Of a stretch of DNA of 64,000 nucleotides, positions 18,351 to 27,201 are shown piece by piece. This stretch comes from Tabrizicola fusiformis (GTDB lineage: Bacteria; Pseudomonadota; Alphaproteobacteria; Rhodobacterales; Rhodobacteraceae). Within the stretch, counting starts at the first letter, position 1. Each line of letters opens with the position of its first letter. The translations under genes and the position numbers were made by a program. A model generated the notes under the pieces. It was given only the letters and a program-made list of their open reading frames with translations. It did not search any database and was not told where the DNA came from. The stretch is from the NCBI RefSeq assembly GCF_013328815.1, contig NZ_JABUHN010000002.1, positions 1-64,000 on the forward strand, read 5' to 3'.

Positions 18351-18850
18351 CCGCGCTTTATGCCGCCTCGGTGCCCGTGTTCGGGCATTACCTGAACCGT
18401 CTGTCGGCCATGGTCGGGCGGACGGCGGGGCAGGAGCATCTGTTGCAGGGCCGTCTTGCTCCCGACATGCTGACGGCGGCGCAGCAGGTGGCGACGGCGG
18501 CCAGCTTTGCGCTGCGGGTGACCTATCCTTTGGCCGGGCGCCCGGTGGCGCTGGCCGAGGATCACGGGCTCGACCGCATCGGCCTTGGCCGCCGCATTGC
18601 CGCGGCGCAGACCGGGCTGGCCGATCTGCGCCCCGAGGAATTTTCCGGCGCCGAAAGCCGCCGCATCCGGCACCGCGCCGGCTTTGCCGAGTTGGACCAG
18701 TCGGGGGTGGAATTCCTGCATCTCTTCGGGATGCCGAACTTCATCTTCCACACCTCGATGGCCTTTGCCGTGCTGCGGCAGGCCGGGCTTGAGATCGGCA
18801 AGGCCGATTTCGACGGATTGCACGATTATCCGCCAGGTTTCCGGTTCTGA
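18347..18850 (+). CDS. DUF1993 family protein
   Basis: A 167-residue protein beginning [19 protein letters not shown], with the [20 protein letters not shown] segment of DUF1993. The family has a four-helix DinB-like fold and no assigned function. The start overlaps the aspS stop (ATGA), so it is translated with aspS. Length is normal. Confidence 0.8.
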   Translation: MTALYAASVPVFGHYLNRLSAMVGRTAGQEHLLQGRLAPDMLTAAQQVATAASFALRVTYPLAGRPVALAEDHGLDRIGLGRRIAAAQTGLADLRPEEFSGAESRRIRHRAGFAELDQSGVEFLHLFGMPNFIFHTSMAFAVLRQAGLEIGKADFDGLHDYPPGFRF

Positions 18851-18934
18851 CGGAAATCCGCCGGGGCGGCGGGCCGGGGCTGGCGGTGGGGCGCGTCATG
18901 CCTATCTATGGGGCTGCACCCTTTGGAGGCGCCG

Positions 18935-20290
18935 ATGCCGCTGACCCCGGAACTTGCCGCGATCCGCTTTGGCTATGGCCTGCCCGTGGCCGAGGGCAGC
19001 CCGCGCACGGCGGCCGCGATGATCACTTTCCTTGCGGGCCCGGATGAGATGGCGGCAGCCTGGCCCATCGCCGGAATGGAGGTGTTGGGGCCTCTGCTGC
19101 GCGACAATGCCGAGGCCCGGCGCATTGCCGGAAAAGACCCAAGTCAGCGCCACCTTTACGAGGTGATCGAGGCAAAGCTGGCCGCCATTGCCGAGGCGGG
19201 CGCCCGCGCCACCCTTGCCCGGGCGCTGGATGCCCGCGACGCCTTGCGCGAACGGCTGGTCACCTTCTGGGCCGATCACTTTACCGTGGTGGCCCCCGCG
19301 CCGCGTGACGCCGCCCGCCCCGCCGCGATGATCGAGGATGCCATTCGCCCCAATCTGACCGGCCCCTTTGCCGAGATGCTGATTGCCGTTTCTTTGCATC
19401 CGGCCATGCTGATCTATCTGGATCAGGCGCAGTCAATCGGCCCCAACTCACCGCAGGGGCAGCGGCAGGGGCGCGGGCTGAACGAGAATTTCGCGCGTGA
19501 AGTCATGGAGTTGCACACGCTGGGCGCCGGCGCCCCCTATAGTCAGGACGATGTGCGCCAACTGGCCGAGGCGCTGACCGGGTTGACCTATGATCCCAAA
19601 CGCGGCGTGAAATATGACACGCGCCGGGCCGAACCCGGGGCGGAAACGGTGCTGGGCACCACCTATGAAGGCGAAAGCCCCGAGACTGTGCGCCGCGTGT
19701 TGTCCGATCTGGCCGCCCGGCCCGAGACGGCGGCCCATCTGGCGCGCAAGCTGGCGGTGCATTTCGTCTCGGACAGCCCCGACCCCGCGCTGGTTTCGGC
19801 GCTAGAGGCCGCCTGGCGGCAAGGCAAAGGCGCGCTTTTGCCGGTCTATGAGGTGTTGCTGACCCATCGCGCGGCGACGGGGCGCACCCTGGCAAAGGCA
19901 CGCCAGCCTTGGGACTATCTGGTGGCCGCGCTGCGGGCGCTGGGGGTGCGCGGCGCCGATGTGATGGTCTGGCCCGAGAAGAAGCTGCGCGAGGTGGTCT
20001 GGACGCCGATGCGCAGCATGGGGCAATTCTGGCGCCGTCCGCGCGGCCCCGACGGCTGGCGCGAAGAGGCTGCCGCCTGGATCACGCCACAGGCGCTTGC
20101 GGCGCGGATCGACTGGGCAATGAACCAGCCGCAACGGCTGGCCCGGCCCTTGCCCGACCCGGCAGACCTTGCCCGCCGCGCCTTGGGCGATCTTGTGCCC
20201 GAGGTGGTGATCTGGGCCGCAACCCGCGCCGAAAAGCGCAGCGACGGGGTGGGGATCGTCTTCGCCTCGGCCGAATTCAACCGAAGATAG
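18935..20290 (+). CDS. DUF1800 family protein
   Basis: A 451-residue DUF1800 protein with the characteristic LRERLVTFWADHFTV, NENFAREVMELHTLG, DVRQLAEALTG and LARKLAVHFVSD segments. DUF1800 genes are nearly always followed by a DUF1501 gene, as here. The pair is often found in secreted or exported contexts, but its role is unknown. Start ATG 18935 is set by GGAGG at 18925. Confidence 0.85.
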   Translation: MPLTPELAAIRFGYGLPVAEGSPRTAAAMITFLAGPDEMAAAWPIAGMEVLGPLLRDNAEARRIAGKDPSQRHLYEVIEAKLAAIAEAGARATLARALDARDALRERLVTFWADHFTVVAPAPRDAARPAAMIEDAIRPNLTGPFAEMLIAVSLHPAMLIYLDQAQSIGPNSPQGQRQGRGLNENFAREVMELHTLGAGAPYSQDDVRQLAEALTGLTYDPKRGVKYDTRRAEPGAETVLGTTYEGESPETVRRVLSDLAARPETAAHLARKLAVHFVSDSPDPALVSALEAAWRQGKGALLPVYEVLLTHRAATGRTLAKARQPWDYLVAALRALGVRGADVMVWPEKKLREVVWTPMRSMGQFWRRPRGPDGWREEAAAWITPQALAARIDWAMNQPQRLARPLPDPADLARRALGDLVPEVVIWAATRAEKRSDGVGIVFASAEFNRR

Positions 20291-20304
20291 GGCGGGACAC
20301 GGCG

Positions 20305-21507
20305 ATGATTGCACGCAGACAGCTTTTGCGCGGTGCCGCGGCCTTTGCCTGTTCGGCGGCGGCGCATCCGTTCCTGACCACGGTGACGCTGGCCGGATCG
20401 GACGGCGGCAACCCCTTGGGCGATCACCGGCTGGTGGTGATCATCCTGCGCGGGGCGATGGACGGGTTGGATGTTGTTCTGCCCAAGGGAGATGCCGATT
20501 TCGCCCGGCTGCGCCCGACGCTGAACCGGCCGGATGCGCTTGATCTGGATGGGTTCTTTGCGATGAATGCCGGGCTTGGCGGGCTGATGCCGCTGTGGCA
20601 GGCGGGGCAGTTGGGTTTTGTGCAGGCGGTGGCCACCCCCTACCGCGACAAGCGCAGCCATTTCTCGGGGCAGGATCAGCTTGAGGCAGGAACCGGCATG
20701 GATGTGCCGCTGACGCAGGTGCGCGACGGCTGGCTGAACCGGATGTTGCAGGCGGTGCCGGGCCTGCGCGCCGAAACCGCCTATGCCGTGGGGCGTGAGG
20801 AGTTGCGGGTGCTGGCCGGTGCCGCGCCGGTGCATGAATGGGCGCCCGAGACCTTGCTGGAGCTTTCTCCGCAGGCGGCCCTGCTGCTGGAACAGGTCTA
20901 CCACGACGACCCGCTGTTTCTGGCCGCCGCCTCGGAAGCGATCGAGCTGGGCGCGCCCGAGATGATGGAAGACATGGCGGGGGCGGGCGGGCTGAAAGGC
21001 GTCAAGCTGGACGATGTGGACAAGCTCGTGCGCTTTGCCGCCGGGCGGCTGCGCGAGGAAACGCGGATTGCCGCCTTTTCCCTGTCGGGGTGGGATACGC
21101 ACAAGTCGCAGGCGCGGGGGATGGGGCGGGCGCTGATGCGGCTGGAGCGGGCGATCCTGCAATTGCAACAGGGGCTTGGCGCCGATGTCTGGGGCAAGAC
21201 CACCGTGCTGGCCATGACGGAATTCGGCCGCACCGCCGCCGAAAACGGCTCGGGCGGGACGGACCATGGCACCGGCGGCGCGATGCTGGTGGCCGGGGGG
21301 GCGGTGCGGGGCGGCCGGGTGTTCGGCGATTGGCCGGGGCTGGCAGAGGCGGCGCTGTATCAGCGCCGCGATCTGATGCCCACCTCGGATGTGCGGGCCT
21401 GGGCGGCCCATGCGATGCAGGGCATGTATGGCTTTGACCGGGCAGTGCTGGAGGGCGCGGTGTTTCCGGGGCTGCAGATGGGCGGCAATCCGGGGCTGAT
21501 CCTGTAG
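20305..21507 (+). CDS. DUF1501 family protein (Tat-signal-like N-terminus)
   Basis: A 400-residue DUF1501 (sulfatase-like fold) protein. Residues 1-30 form a signal with RRQLLRG, resembling a twin-arginine leader. The motifs VIILRGAMDGLD, YRDKRSHFSGQD, LSGWDTH and AMTEFGRTAAENGSGGTDHGTG are typical. It lies 14 bp after its usual partner DUF1800. The His/Asp residues suggest a metal-dependent hydrolase, not shown experimentally. Confidence 0.85.
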   Translation: MIARRQLLRGAAAFACSAAAHPFLTTVTLAGSDGGNPLGDHRLVVIILRGAMDGLDVVLPKGDADFARLRPTLNRPDALDLDGFFAMNAGLGGLMPLWQAGQLGFVQAVATPYRDKRSHFSGQDQLEAGTGMDVPLTQVRDGWLNRMLQAVPGLRAETAYAVGREELRVLAGAAPVHEWAPETLLELSPQAALLLEQVYHDDPLFLAAASEAIELGAPEMMEDMAGAGGLKGVKLDDVDKLVRFAAGRLREETRIAAFSLSGWDTHKSQARGMGRALMRLERAILQLQQGLGADVWGKTTVLAMTEFGRTAAENGSGGTDHGTGGAMLVAGGAVRGGRVFGDWPGLAEAALYQRRDLMPTSDVRAWAAHAMQGMYGFDRAVLEGAVFPGLQMGGNPGLIL

Positions 21508-21631
21508 GCTTGCGCAGTCTTCCCGCCCCGAAGGGCTGCCCCCCGGTCGGTTCTGACGCCGTGGTATAGGCGGCTTTCCCGTTGCGCAGACGCCGGGCGC
21601 GCCGCATAACAGCCAAAACGGAGGGCAGGTC

Positions 21632-22351
21632 ATGGCCGAGGCAAAGAAATTTGGAGCGCCGGTTCCGGGCTGGACGCCGCCGCCCCGCCCGCTGGGCGAG
21701 GTGCTGGACGGCACCTGGGCCCGGCTCGAGCCGCTTGAGGCCGATGCCCATGCCGCCGACCTGCACCGTGCCTATTCCGGCCATGACGGTTTGTGGGATT
21801 ATATGCCCTATGGCCCCTTCAACTCGGCTGCCGCCTATCACCGCTGGGTGAAGGAAACCGCTGTCAGCGACGATCCGTTTTTCTACACGATCCGCGACAA
21901 GGCGAGCGGCCATTGCGGTGGTGTGGCAAGCTATCTGCGGGTGACGCCGGTTATGGGGTCGATCGAGGTGGGCCATATCTGCCTTGCCCCCGAGATTGCC
22001 CGGGGCCGGATCTGGACCGAGGCGATGTTCCTGATGATGGACTGGGCCTTTCGCGCCGGATACCGCCGCTATGAGTGGAAATGCGACGCGCTGAACCTGC
22101 CCTCGCGCCGGGCGGCGCAGCGGCTGGGCTTCAGCTATGAGGGGATTTTCCGGCAGGCGGCGGTGGTCAAGGGCCGCAACCGTGATACCGCATGGTTTGC
22201 CATCATCGACGCCGAATGGCCGGCGCTGCGCGAAGCCTTCACCGCCTGGCTTGCCCCGGCGAACTTCGATGCCAACGGCCGCCAGCGCGAGCGGCTGTCC
22301 GACCTGACCCGGCTGGTGCGGCCCGGCGCGGATCCGGCGCTGGCCAGCTAG
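21632..22351 (+). CDS. GNAT-family N-acetyltransferase (RimJ/RimL-like)
   Basis: A 239-residue acetyltransferase. Features are LEPLEADAHAADLHRAYSG, a beta-bulge VGHICLAPEIARGRIWTEA (acetyl-CoA-binding motif A region), and YRRYEWKCDALNLPSRRAAQRLGFSYEG, the typical RimL-type C-terminal half. It probably acetylates a protein N-terminus or small amine; the substrate is unknown. An ACGGAGGGCAGGTC leader precedes the ATG. Confidence 0.82.
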   Translation: MAEAKKFGAPVPGWTPPPRPLGEVLDGTWARLEPLEADAHAADLHRAYSGHDGLWDYMPYGPFNSAAAYHRWVKETAVSDDPFFYTIRDKASGHCGGVASYLRVTPVMGSIEVGHICLAPEIARGRIWTEAMFLMMDWAFRAGYRRYEWKCDALNLPSRRAAQRLGFSYEGIFRQAAVVKGRNRDTAWFAIIDAEWPALREAFTAWLAPANFDANGRQRERLSDLTRLVRPGADPALAS

Positions 22352-22352
22352 G

Positions 22353-23105
22353 CTATCCCTCGGCCGATTTCCGGCGGGAGGTAAAGGCGGCGGGCAGGGA
22401 AAGCCGGTCGCCGATCATTTGCTGCAACATAGTCAGGTCGCCTGCCGCTCGGTCGGGGTTACGGTCGGGCAGGGTGGCGGCGTTGGCGGCGGCGGCAAGG
22501 GCCGCGTCATGGTCCTGCCCGGCGATCCCGGCCAGAAACCCCGCCACATAACGCCCCGCGCCGCCGGGGGTGGCCAACAGGGCCGCGGCGCGGATCAGAT
22601 CATCGCGCAGCGCCAGCGGGTCGGGTTCAACCCGGTCTTCGACGCCGGGGGGCGGGCTTACGTCAAGGTCAGGCAAATGGCGGCGCAGGGTCTGGCAGAA
22701 GGCGGCAAGACTTTCAAACGGTTTGTCCAGAAAGCCGTCCGCCCCCGCCGCCAGCGCCGCACGGCACCCGCCCTCGGCCCCCGACGTGCCGAGGATCACC
22801 GAGGGCCGACGCGCCGACAGCACAAGGTCACGGATCAGCGCCTCGCCCCGGCCATCGGGCAGGCCGAGATCGACGATCACCACATCGGGCCGGTAGGTGC
22901 GCAGATGGGCGCGGGCCGCGTCGAGCGTTTCGGCACGGCGCAACCGCGCGCCTGCCCGCTGGCACATCACGCGCAGGGCATCGCTGGCAAAGCGGCTGTC
23001 CTCGACGGCAAGCACGGTCAGCCCCTGCAGGGGCAGCGCCGCGCGCAGATGCGGCGGCAGCGACAAAAGCGGCGCGGGAACCGGGCTGGCAGGCAGGTTG
23101 GGCAT
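22353..23105 (-). CDS. Response regulator with C-terminal helical region
   Basis: A 250-residue protein. A CheY-like receiver occupies about residues 27-145 with phospho-acceptor Asp79 (VVIVDLGLPD) and conserved Lys in GADGFLDKPF. The C-terminal 100 residues are Ala/Leu-rich helices, without a recognisable DNA-binding or enzymatic domain and possibly Hpt-like. No kinase is adjacent. Its 3' end meets the GNAT gene with only one base between. Confidence 0.75.
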   Translation of the reverse strand: MPNLPASPVPAPLLSLPPHLRAALPLQGLTVLAVEDSRFASDALRVMCQRAGARLRRAETLDAARAHLRTYRPDVVIVDLGLPDGRGEALIRDLVLSARRPSVILGTSGAEGGCRAALAAGADGFLDKPFESLAAFCQTLRRHLPDLDVSPPPGVEDRVEPDPLALRDDLIRAAALLATPGGAGRYVAGFLAGIAGQDHDAALAAAANAATLPDRNPDRAAGDLTMLQQMIGDRLSLPAAFTSRRKSAEG

Positions 23106-23297
23106 CGGGCACCTCGGGAGGACAGGGGCGAGTCGGCGGTTGGACCCAGTTCAGCACGGCTTTGGCTAATGCGCGGTAAACGGCAGCCGACCCGCAGGCA
23201 TTTTCCCGCGGTTTTCGCGGGGCTGCGACCCTTGCACCCCTTGCGGCACCGGCCTGCGCTGCCCATAACCGCCGTAACCCGTGCGAAGGAGTTGCCC

Positions 23298-23702
23298 ATG
23301 ATCGGCCGTCTGAACCATGTCGCCATCGCCGTGCCCGACCTTGAGGCAGCCTCGGCACAGTATCGCAACACCTTGGGCGCGCAGGTCGGCGCCCCGCAGG
23401 ATGAGCCGGACCATGGCGTGACCGTGGTCTTCATCGAACTGCCCAACACCAAGATCGAGCTGCTTTACCCCTTGGGCGAAAACTCTCCGATCAACGGGTT
23501 TCTGGAAAAGAACCCCTCGGGCGGCATCCATCATATCTGCTATGAGGTGGATGACATCCTTGCGGCGCGCGACCATCTGAAAGCGTCGGGGGCGCGGGTG
23601 CTTGGCTCGGGCGAGCCAAAGATCGGCGCCCATGGCAAGCCGGTGCTGTTCCTGCACCCCAAGGATTTCAACGGCTGTCTGGTGGAGCTTGAACAGGCAT
23701 GA
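23298..23702 (+). CDS. mce: Methylmalonyl-CoA epimerase
   Basis: A 134-residue glyoxalase/VOC-fold metalloenzyme that interconverts the 2R and 2S epimers of methylmalonyl-CoA. Expected features are NHVAIAV (metal His7), IELLYPLGENSPINGFLEKNP, GGIHHICYEV (metal His) and the Glu of CLVELEQ. Length is exactly typical. It acts between propionyl-CoA carboxylase and methylmalonyl-CoA mutase, linking prpE and the ethylmalonyl-CoA pathway to succinyl-CoA. It overlaps DUF1467 by four bases. Confidence 0.93.
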   Translation: MIGRLNHVAIAVPDLEAASAQYRNTLGAQVGAPQDEPDHGVTVVFIELPNTKIELLYPLGENSPINGFLEKNPSGGIHHICYEVDDILAARDHLKASGARVLGSGEPKIGAHGKPVLFLHPKDFNGCLVELEQA

Positions 23703-23971
23703 CGATCACCGCCGCCCTGATCCTGTTTTCGGTCACCTGGTTCATGGTGCTGTTCTGCGTGCTGCCGGTGCGCTTTGAAAGTCAGGGCGACCGCGGACAG
23801 GTGACCCCGGGCACCCCGGCCTCGGCGCCCGAAGATGCGATGATCGGCAAGAAGGCAAAGATCACCACGGTCATCGCCACGGTCATCTTTGCCATCACCT
23901 ATGGCATCATCACCTCGGGTTGGGTGACGGTGGCCGATATGGACATCTTCGGGATGCTGCCGAAGAACTGA
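23699..23971 (+). CDS. DUF1467 family membrane protein
   Basis: A 90-residue protein with two membrane helices (about residues 5-24 and 54-78) separated by a hydrophilic loop with VRFESQGDRG, a DUF1467 hallmark. It overlaps mce (ATGA), as in many Rhodobacterales genomes. Function unknown. Confidence 0.8.
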   Translation: MTITAALILFSVTWFMVLFCVLPVRFESQGDRGQVTPGTPASAPEDAMIGKKAKITTVIATVIFAITYGIITSGWVTVADMDIFGMLPKN

Positions 23972-23996
23972 ATGGCGGGGCAGGGGGCGGAGTTTT

Positions 23997-24710
23997 TCAT
24001 AAACTCCGCTGCGCCGCCGGGCGCGGCGCGGCCAGCCGGTGGAACATATGGGTGAAGGTCGCCACCCCCAGCACCGGAATTGCCAGATTGATCAGCGGCA
24101 CCGACAGCGGCACCGCCATCAGCGTGCCCGCCAGCCAGATCTGTAACCAATGCTGTACGCGCAGTTGCTTGGCCGCCGGTCGGCCCAGCCGCCGCGCCGC
24201 GACAAGGGTGAAATATTCCCGCCCCAGCAAAAGCCCGTTCAGTGCCCAGAAGGCCAGCGGAATGAAGGGGCCGGTGAAGATATAGATGAAAAGCGCCACC
24301 ACGTTCACCGCCACCAGAAGGCCGATGAAATTGGCCGTCTCGACCAGCGTATCGGCAAGCCGCGCCGGGGGCACCGGCGGCAGGGCGGGATAGTGGCGAT
24401 CCTCGACCGCCTGCGCCACGTCTTCCAGAAACAGGCCCGAAAAGGCCGATGCGGCGGGCACCATCAGAAACACCGAAAGCCCCAGCATCAGGAAGAACGA
24501 CCCCCAACTCAGCAGGGTGTCGATACCGCCCACCGGCCCGATCAGCGGAATCTCTATGCTGCCGGGGGCCCAGCTTTCAATCAGCCAGAGAAACAGCGCA
24601 TAGACCGCGACCAGCAGCGCCAGCGCCAGCGCCACGCCAAAAAGGACCACGCGCAAAAAGCGTCCGTCGCCAAGCTGCCCCAGTGCGCGGAAGAAATCGG
24701 TGAAGATCAT
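23997..24710 (-). CDS. EI24-domain membrane protein (CysZ-like)
   Basis: A 237-residue protein with about five hydrophobic segments and the EI24/CysZ features DFFRALGQLGD, LFLEDVAQAVEDRHYP and LLLGREYFTLVAARRL. CysZ proteins carry sulfate across the inner membrane; the alphaproteobacterial group is only loosely related, so substrate is uncertain. Start ATG 24710 overlaps the stop of the nitroreductase gene by four bases, so the two are co-translated. Confidence 0.75.
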   Translation of the reverse strand: MIFTDFFRALGQLGDGRFLRVVLFGVALALALLVAVYALFLWLIESWAPGSIEIPLIGPVGGIDTLLSWGSFFLMLGLSVFLMVPAASAFSGLFLEDVAQAVEDRHYPALPPVPPARLADTLVETANFIGLLVAVNVVALFIYIFTGPFIPLAFWALNGLLLGREYFTLVAARRLGRPAAKQLRVQHWLQIWLAGTLMAVPLSVPLINLAIPVLGVATFTHMFHRLAAPRPAAQRSL

Positions 24711-25285
24711 TCCAGCCCCCAGCGCACCACCCGGCCAAGGTCCGGGCGCGGGCGGTCGGGGGCGACAGGGCCGCGGCCGCCGATATGCACGATGCCTGCG
24801 ACCGTCTCTTCGCCGCTGCACCCAAAGGCGCGGGCGGTGAAGGTGGCGTCATGGGCGGGCCAGCCGGTGAGCCAGGCCGCGCCCCAGCCTGCCGCCGTGG
24901 CCGCGTTGACAAGGTTCATGCACAACGCGCCAGCCGACAGCCGCTGTTCGGCCAGCGGCACCTTTTCGGCGGCGACGGGGGCAGAGATGACCACCACCGC
25001 AAGGTGACCATTGTCATATTGCCCGCGGCCCTTGGCGATCTTTTCGGCATCGCCACCCATCTCGCGCGCCCGCGCCTCGGCCAGATCGGCCAGCCGCGCC
25101 ATATCGGGGCGGGTCAGAACGATCAGCCGCCAGGGTTCCAGCTTGCCATGGTCGGGTACCCGCAGGGCGGCGGTCAGGATCGGGTCCAGCTCGGCGCGGG
25201 CCGGTGTGGCGCCGGTCATCGCTTTCATCGGATAGGATTGGCGGGCGGCGAGAAAGGCAAAGGCTTGGGCGTCGGCAACGGGCAT
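24707..25285 (-). CDS. Nitroreductase family protein (YdjA-like)
   Basis: A 192-residue FMN-dependent oxidoreductase of the short nitroreductase group. It has the FMN-contact segment RQSYPMKAMTGATP, VPDHGKLEPWRLIVL, and the C-terminal GWGAAWLTGWPA. The ATG at 25285 follows AAGGAGA; the long upstream in-frame extension is antisense to the DUF167 gene and is rejected. Its physiological substrate is unknown. Confidence 0.85.
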   Translation of the reverse strand: MPVADAQAFAFLAARQSYPMKAMTGATPARAELDPILTAALRVPDHGKLEPWRLIVLTRPDMARLADLAEARAREMGGDAEKIAKGRGQYDNGHLAVVVISAPVAAEKVPLAEQRLSAGALCMNLVNAATAAGWGAAWLTGWPAHDATFTARAFGCSGEETVAGIVHIGGRGPVAPDRPRPDLGRVVRWGLE

Positions 25286-25379
25286 CGGAAGTCTCCTTTC
25301 GGGCAAGCTAGGGGAAGGGCGGGGGCTTGCCAAGGTGCGGGCGGGGCGCGAAGTCTGGTGCGGCTGACGGGAGGCGCGG

Positions 25380-25634
25380 ATGAAGCGGGGGGCATGGGCC
25401 GAGCTGGCCGTGACGGGGCGGGAGTTCCATCTGAAAGTGACGCCCGGCGCAAGGCGGCAGGCGCTGGAACAGGCGGGTGAGGGGTTCCGCGCCCATGTCA
25501 CCGCCGCGCCCGAGGATGGCAAGGCCAATGCCGCAGTGGCCGAACTGCTGGCGCAGGCGTTGGGGGTGGCCAAGTCGCGGCTGACGCTGCTGCGGGGGGC
25601 GACATCGCGCGACAAGGTGTTCCGGCTGGACTGA
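25380..25634 (+). CDS. DUF167 family protein (YggU-like)
   Basis: An 84-residue protein with the DUF167 pattern KVTPGARR ... VTAAPEDGKANAAVAELLAQALGVAKSRLTLLRGATSRDKVF. Members are small cytosolic alpha/beta proteins of unknown role. The length is normal. It is divergent from the nitroreductase gene. Confidence 0.87.
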   Translation: MKRGAWAELAVTGREFHLKVTPGARRQALEQAGEGFRAHVTAAPEDGKANAAVAELLAQALGVAKSRLTLLRGATSRDKVFRLD

Positions 25635-25675
25635 CGGGCCTACCCCTCATCGCCCCGTTCGGGGAGGTGCGGGGG

Positions 25676-25933
25676 TCAGCCCGCCGGCTTGGCGCTGCGC
25701 TCGATCCGATAGCTGCCTTCGGGCAGGTCCAGCGCGGCGGCAAGGTCGTGCAGTTGGGCGATGGACAGGGTGATCGTCACCGGCTCATCCGTCATCTGAT
25801 CCACCTGGCGGATCACCACGCATTCCTCGAATGCCTCGATGATCACATCCTCCTGCAAGGGGGATGTGCTGTCGTCGCCCTCATCGACGAGGGTGATCAC
25901 GGTGGCGTCGAAATCGTGTTCGATGGTGAACAT
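25676..25933 (-). CDS. Conserved hypothetical protein
   Basis: An 85-residue acidic protein (MFTIEHDFDATVITLVDEGDD...) with alternating beta-like segments and no membrane helix or known domain. The start is preceded by a purine-rich AAACTGGGGCC leader. It converges with the DUF167 gene. I recognise no family. Confidence 0.55.
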   Translation of the reverse strand: MFTIEHDFDATVITLVDEGDDSTSPLQEDVIIEAFEECVVIRQVDQMTDEPVTITLSIAQLHDLAAALDLPEGSYRIERSAKPAG

Positions 25934-26075
25934 GGCCCCAGTTTAGGGCCGCGGCCGGGCAGGCTCAACCCCCTTCGACCGCCGAAGCGGGGCATAGGGA
26001 CTGGCGGGGTGGGGGGCGGAGTTGCTATGCAGGGCAAAACCCCGGACAGCGGGCAGACAGAGGCGGAGCGACGGC

Positions 26076-26813
26076 ATGGCAGGCAAAATCGGTATGGCGA
26101 TACGGGGCGGGGCGCTGCTGGCGCTTTTGGGCGGCTGCGTGATGCCTGCGACCTATACCCTGCCGGGCGAAGACGGCGGCGCGCCGGTGGTGCAGCCCTC
26201 GCGCCCCGCGGCGCTGCCCGACACCGCCGGTTTCGCCGCAGTCGTCGCCCGGATGGAGCCGGTGGCCGAAAGCTATTGCCGCCAGATGCGCCGGGTCAGC
26301 AACTGCGATTTCCGCATCGTGATCGATGATCGCCCGGGCCAGCCGGCCAATGCGCTGCAAACGCTCGATTCGGCGGGGCGCCCGATTCTGGCCTTCACCT
26401 CGGCGCTGCTGGCCGATGCCCGCAATGCCGACGAACTGGCCTTTGTCCTCGGCCATGAGGCGGCTCATCATATTGCGGGCCACATCCCGCAAAGCCAGCA
26501 GAATGCGATGGCGGGCGCGCTGCTTGCCGGGATCATGGCTTCGGCGGCGGGGGCATCGCAGGCCGATCTGGACGCGGCAGAGCGGATGGGGGCGGCCATG
26601 GCCGCGCGGGCCTATTCCAAGGATTTCGAGCTTGAGGCCGATGGGCTTGGCGCCGAAATCGCTTGGCGGGCGGGGTTCGATCCGGTGCGCGGCACCGCGT
26701 TCTTTGACCGTCTTCCCGATCCGGGCGACCGCTTCCTTGGTTCCCATCCCGCCAATGCACAGCGCAAGGCCGTGGTGGCCCAGACCATTGCCCGGCTGAA
26801 AGCGGGCGGCTGA
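26076..26813 (+). CDS. M48-family metalloprotease lipoprotein
   Basis: A 245-residue envelope protease. An N-terminal lipoprotein signal ends in the lipobox LGGC (Cys21). The zinc motif HEAAH is at residues 127-131, with the third-ligand region KDFELEADGLGAEIA downstream as in M48 peptidases. It resembles the BepA/LoiP group but lacks TPR repeats. Likely role: periplasmic or outer-membrane protein quality control. Start ATG 26076 places the lipobox at the usual distance. Confidence 0.83.
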   Translation: MAGKIGMAIRGGALLALLGGCVMPATYTLPGEDGGAPVVQPSRPAALPDTAGFAAVVARMEPVAESYCRQMRRVSNCDFRIVIDDRPGQPANALQTLDSAGRPILAFTSALLADARNADELAFVLGHEAAHHIAGHIPQSQQNAMAGALLAGIMASAAGASQADLDAAERMGAAMAARAYSKDFELEADGLGAEIAWRAGFDPVRGTAFFDRLPDPGDRFLGSHPANAQRKAVVAQTIARLKAGG

Positions 26814-26820
26814 CCCCGGC

Positions 26821-26834
26821 TTGATCTGCATCAA
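26821..26834. promoter_or_regulatory. FnrL (FNR/ANR-type) binding site
   Basis: TTGAT-CTGC-ATCAA is a perfect FNR-type dyad, about 65 bp upstream of the DUF6455 start at 26893. The box begins eight bases after the M48 protease stop. Confidence 0.7.
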
Positions 26835-26892
26835 GGCGGCCCCGGGGCGATGGGCGCAGCCTTGAGGCGGAACGATGCGAAAGGGATCAGCA

Positions 26893-27144
26893 ATGATCGG
26901 GTATGTTGAGGCGCCGATGGCATGGGGCCACACCCATGGCATGGCGCGGCTGTTGGGTGTTGATCTGGCGGGGGCGGTGGTTGATGGCTGGCTGCAGCGC
27001 GGGGAACTGGCCGCGCTGGTGGCCACCTGCCAAAGCTGCGGCGCCACGCCCTATTGCAGCGACTGGCTGGCACAGACGGGGGCTGCGGAGGTGGTGCCCG
27101 GCTTTTGCCCCAACGGTCCGGCGCTGACGGCGCTGGTGCCCTGA
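26893..27144 (+). CDS. DUF6455 family protein
   Basis: An 83-residue protein matching the DUF6455 pattern: LGVDLAGAVVDGWLQRGELAALVATCQSCGATPYCSDWLAQ, then a terminal FCPNG segment. Four Cys residues (CQSCG, YCSDW, FCPNG) are conserved in the family and could bind a metal or cofactor. ATG at 26893 has AAAGGGA before it; ATG at 26875 is an alternative. An FnrL box upstream predicts induction under low oxygen. Function unknown. Confidence 0.72.
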   Translation: MIGYVEAPMAWGHTHGMARLLGVDLAGAVVDGWLQRGELAALVATCQSCGATPYCSDWLAQTGAAEVVPGFCPNGPALTALVP

Positions 27145-27201
27145 ACCGCCGCCCCGAACCGTCGCCTTGCGGCGCACCGGGGCGGGCGATAGCCTGCGCC
27201 C

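Noticed and set aside
25286-25615. N-terminal extension of the nitroreductase using an upstream TTG
   Set aside because: It would be antisense to the DUF167 gene; ATG at 25285 has a good AAGGAGA and the extension has no homology.
24707-25634. A three-gene operon of DUF167, nitroreductase and CysZ-like genes
   Set aside because: DUF167 is on the opposite strand; only the nitroreductase and CysZ-like genes are coupled.
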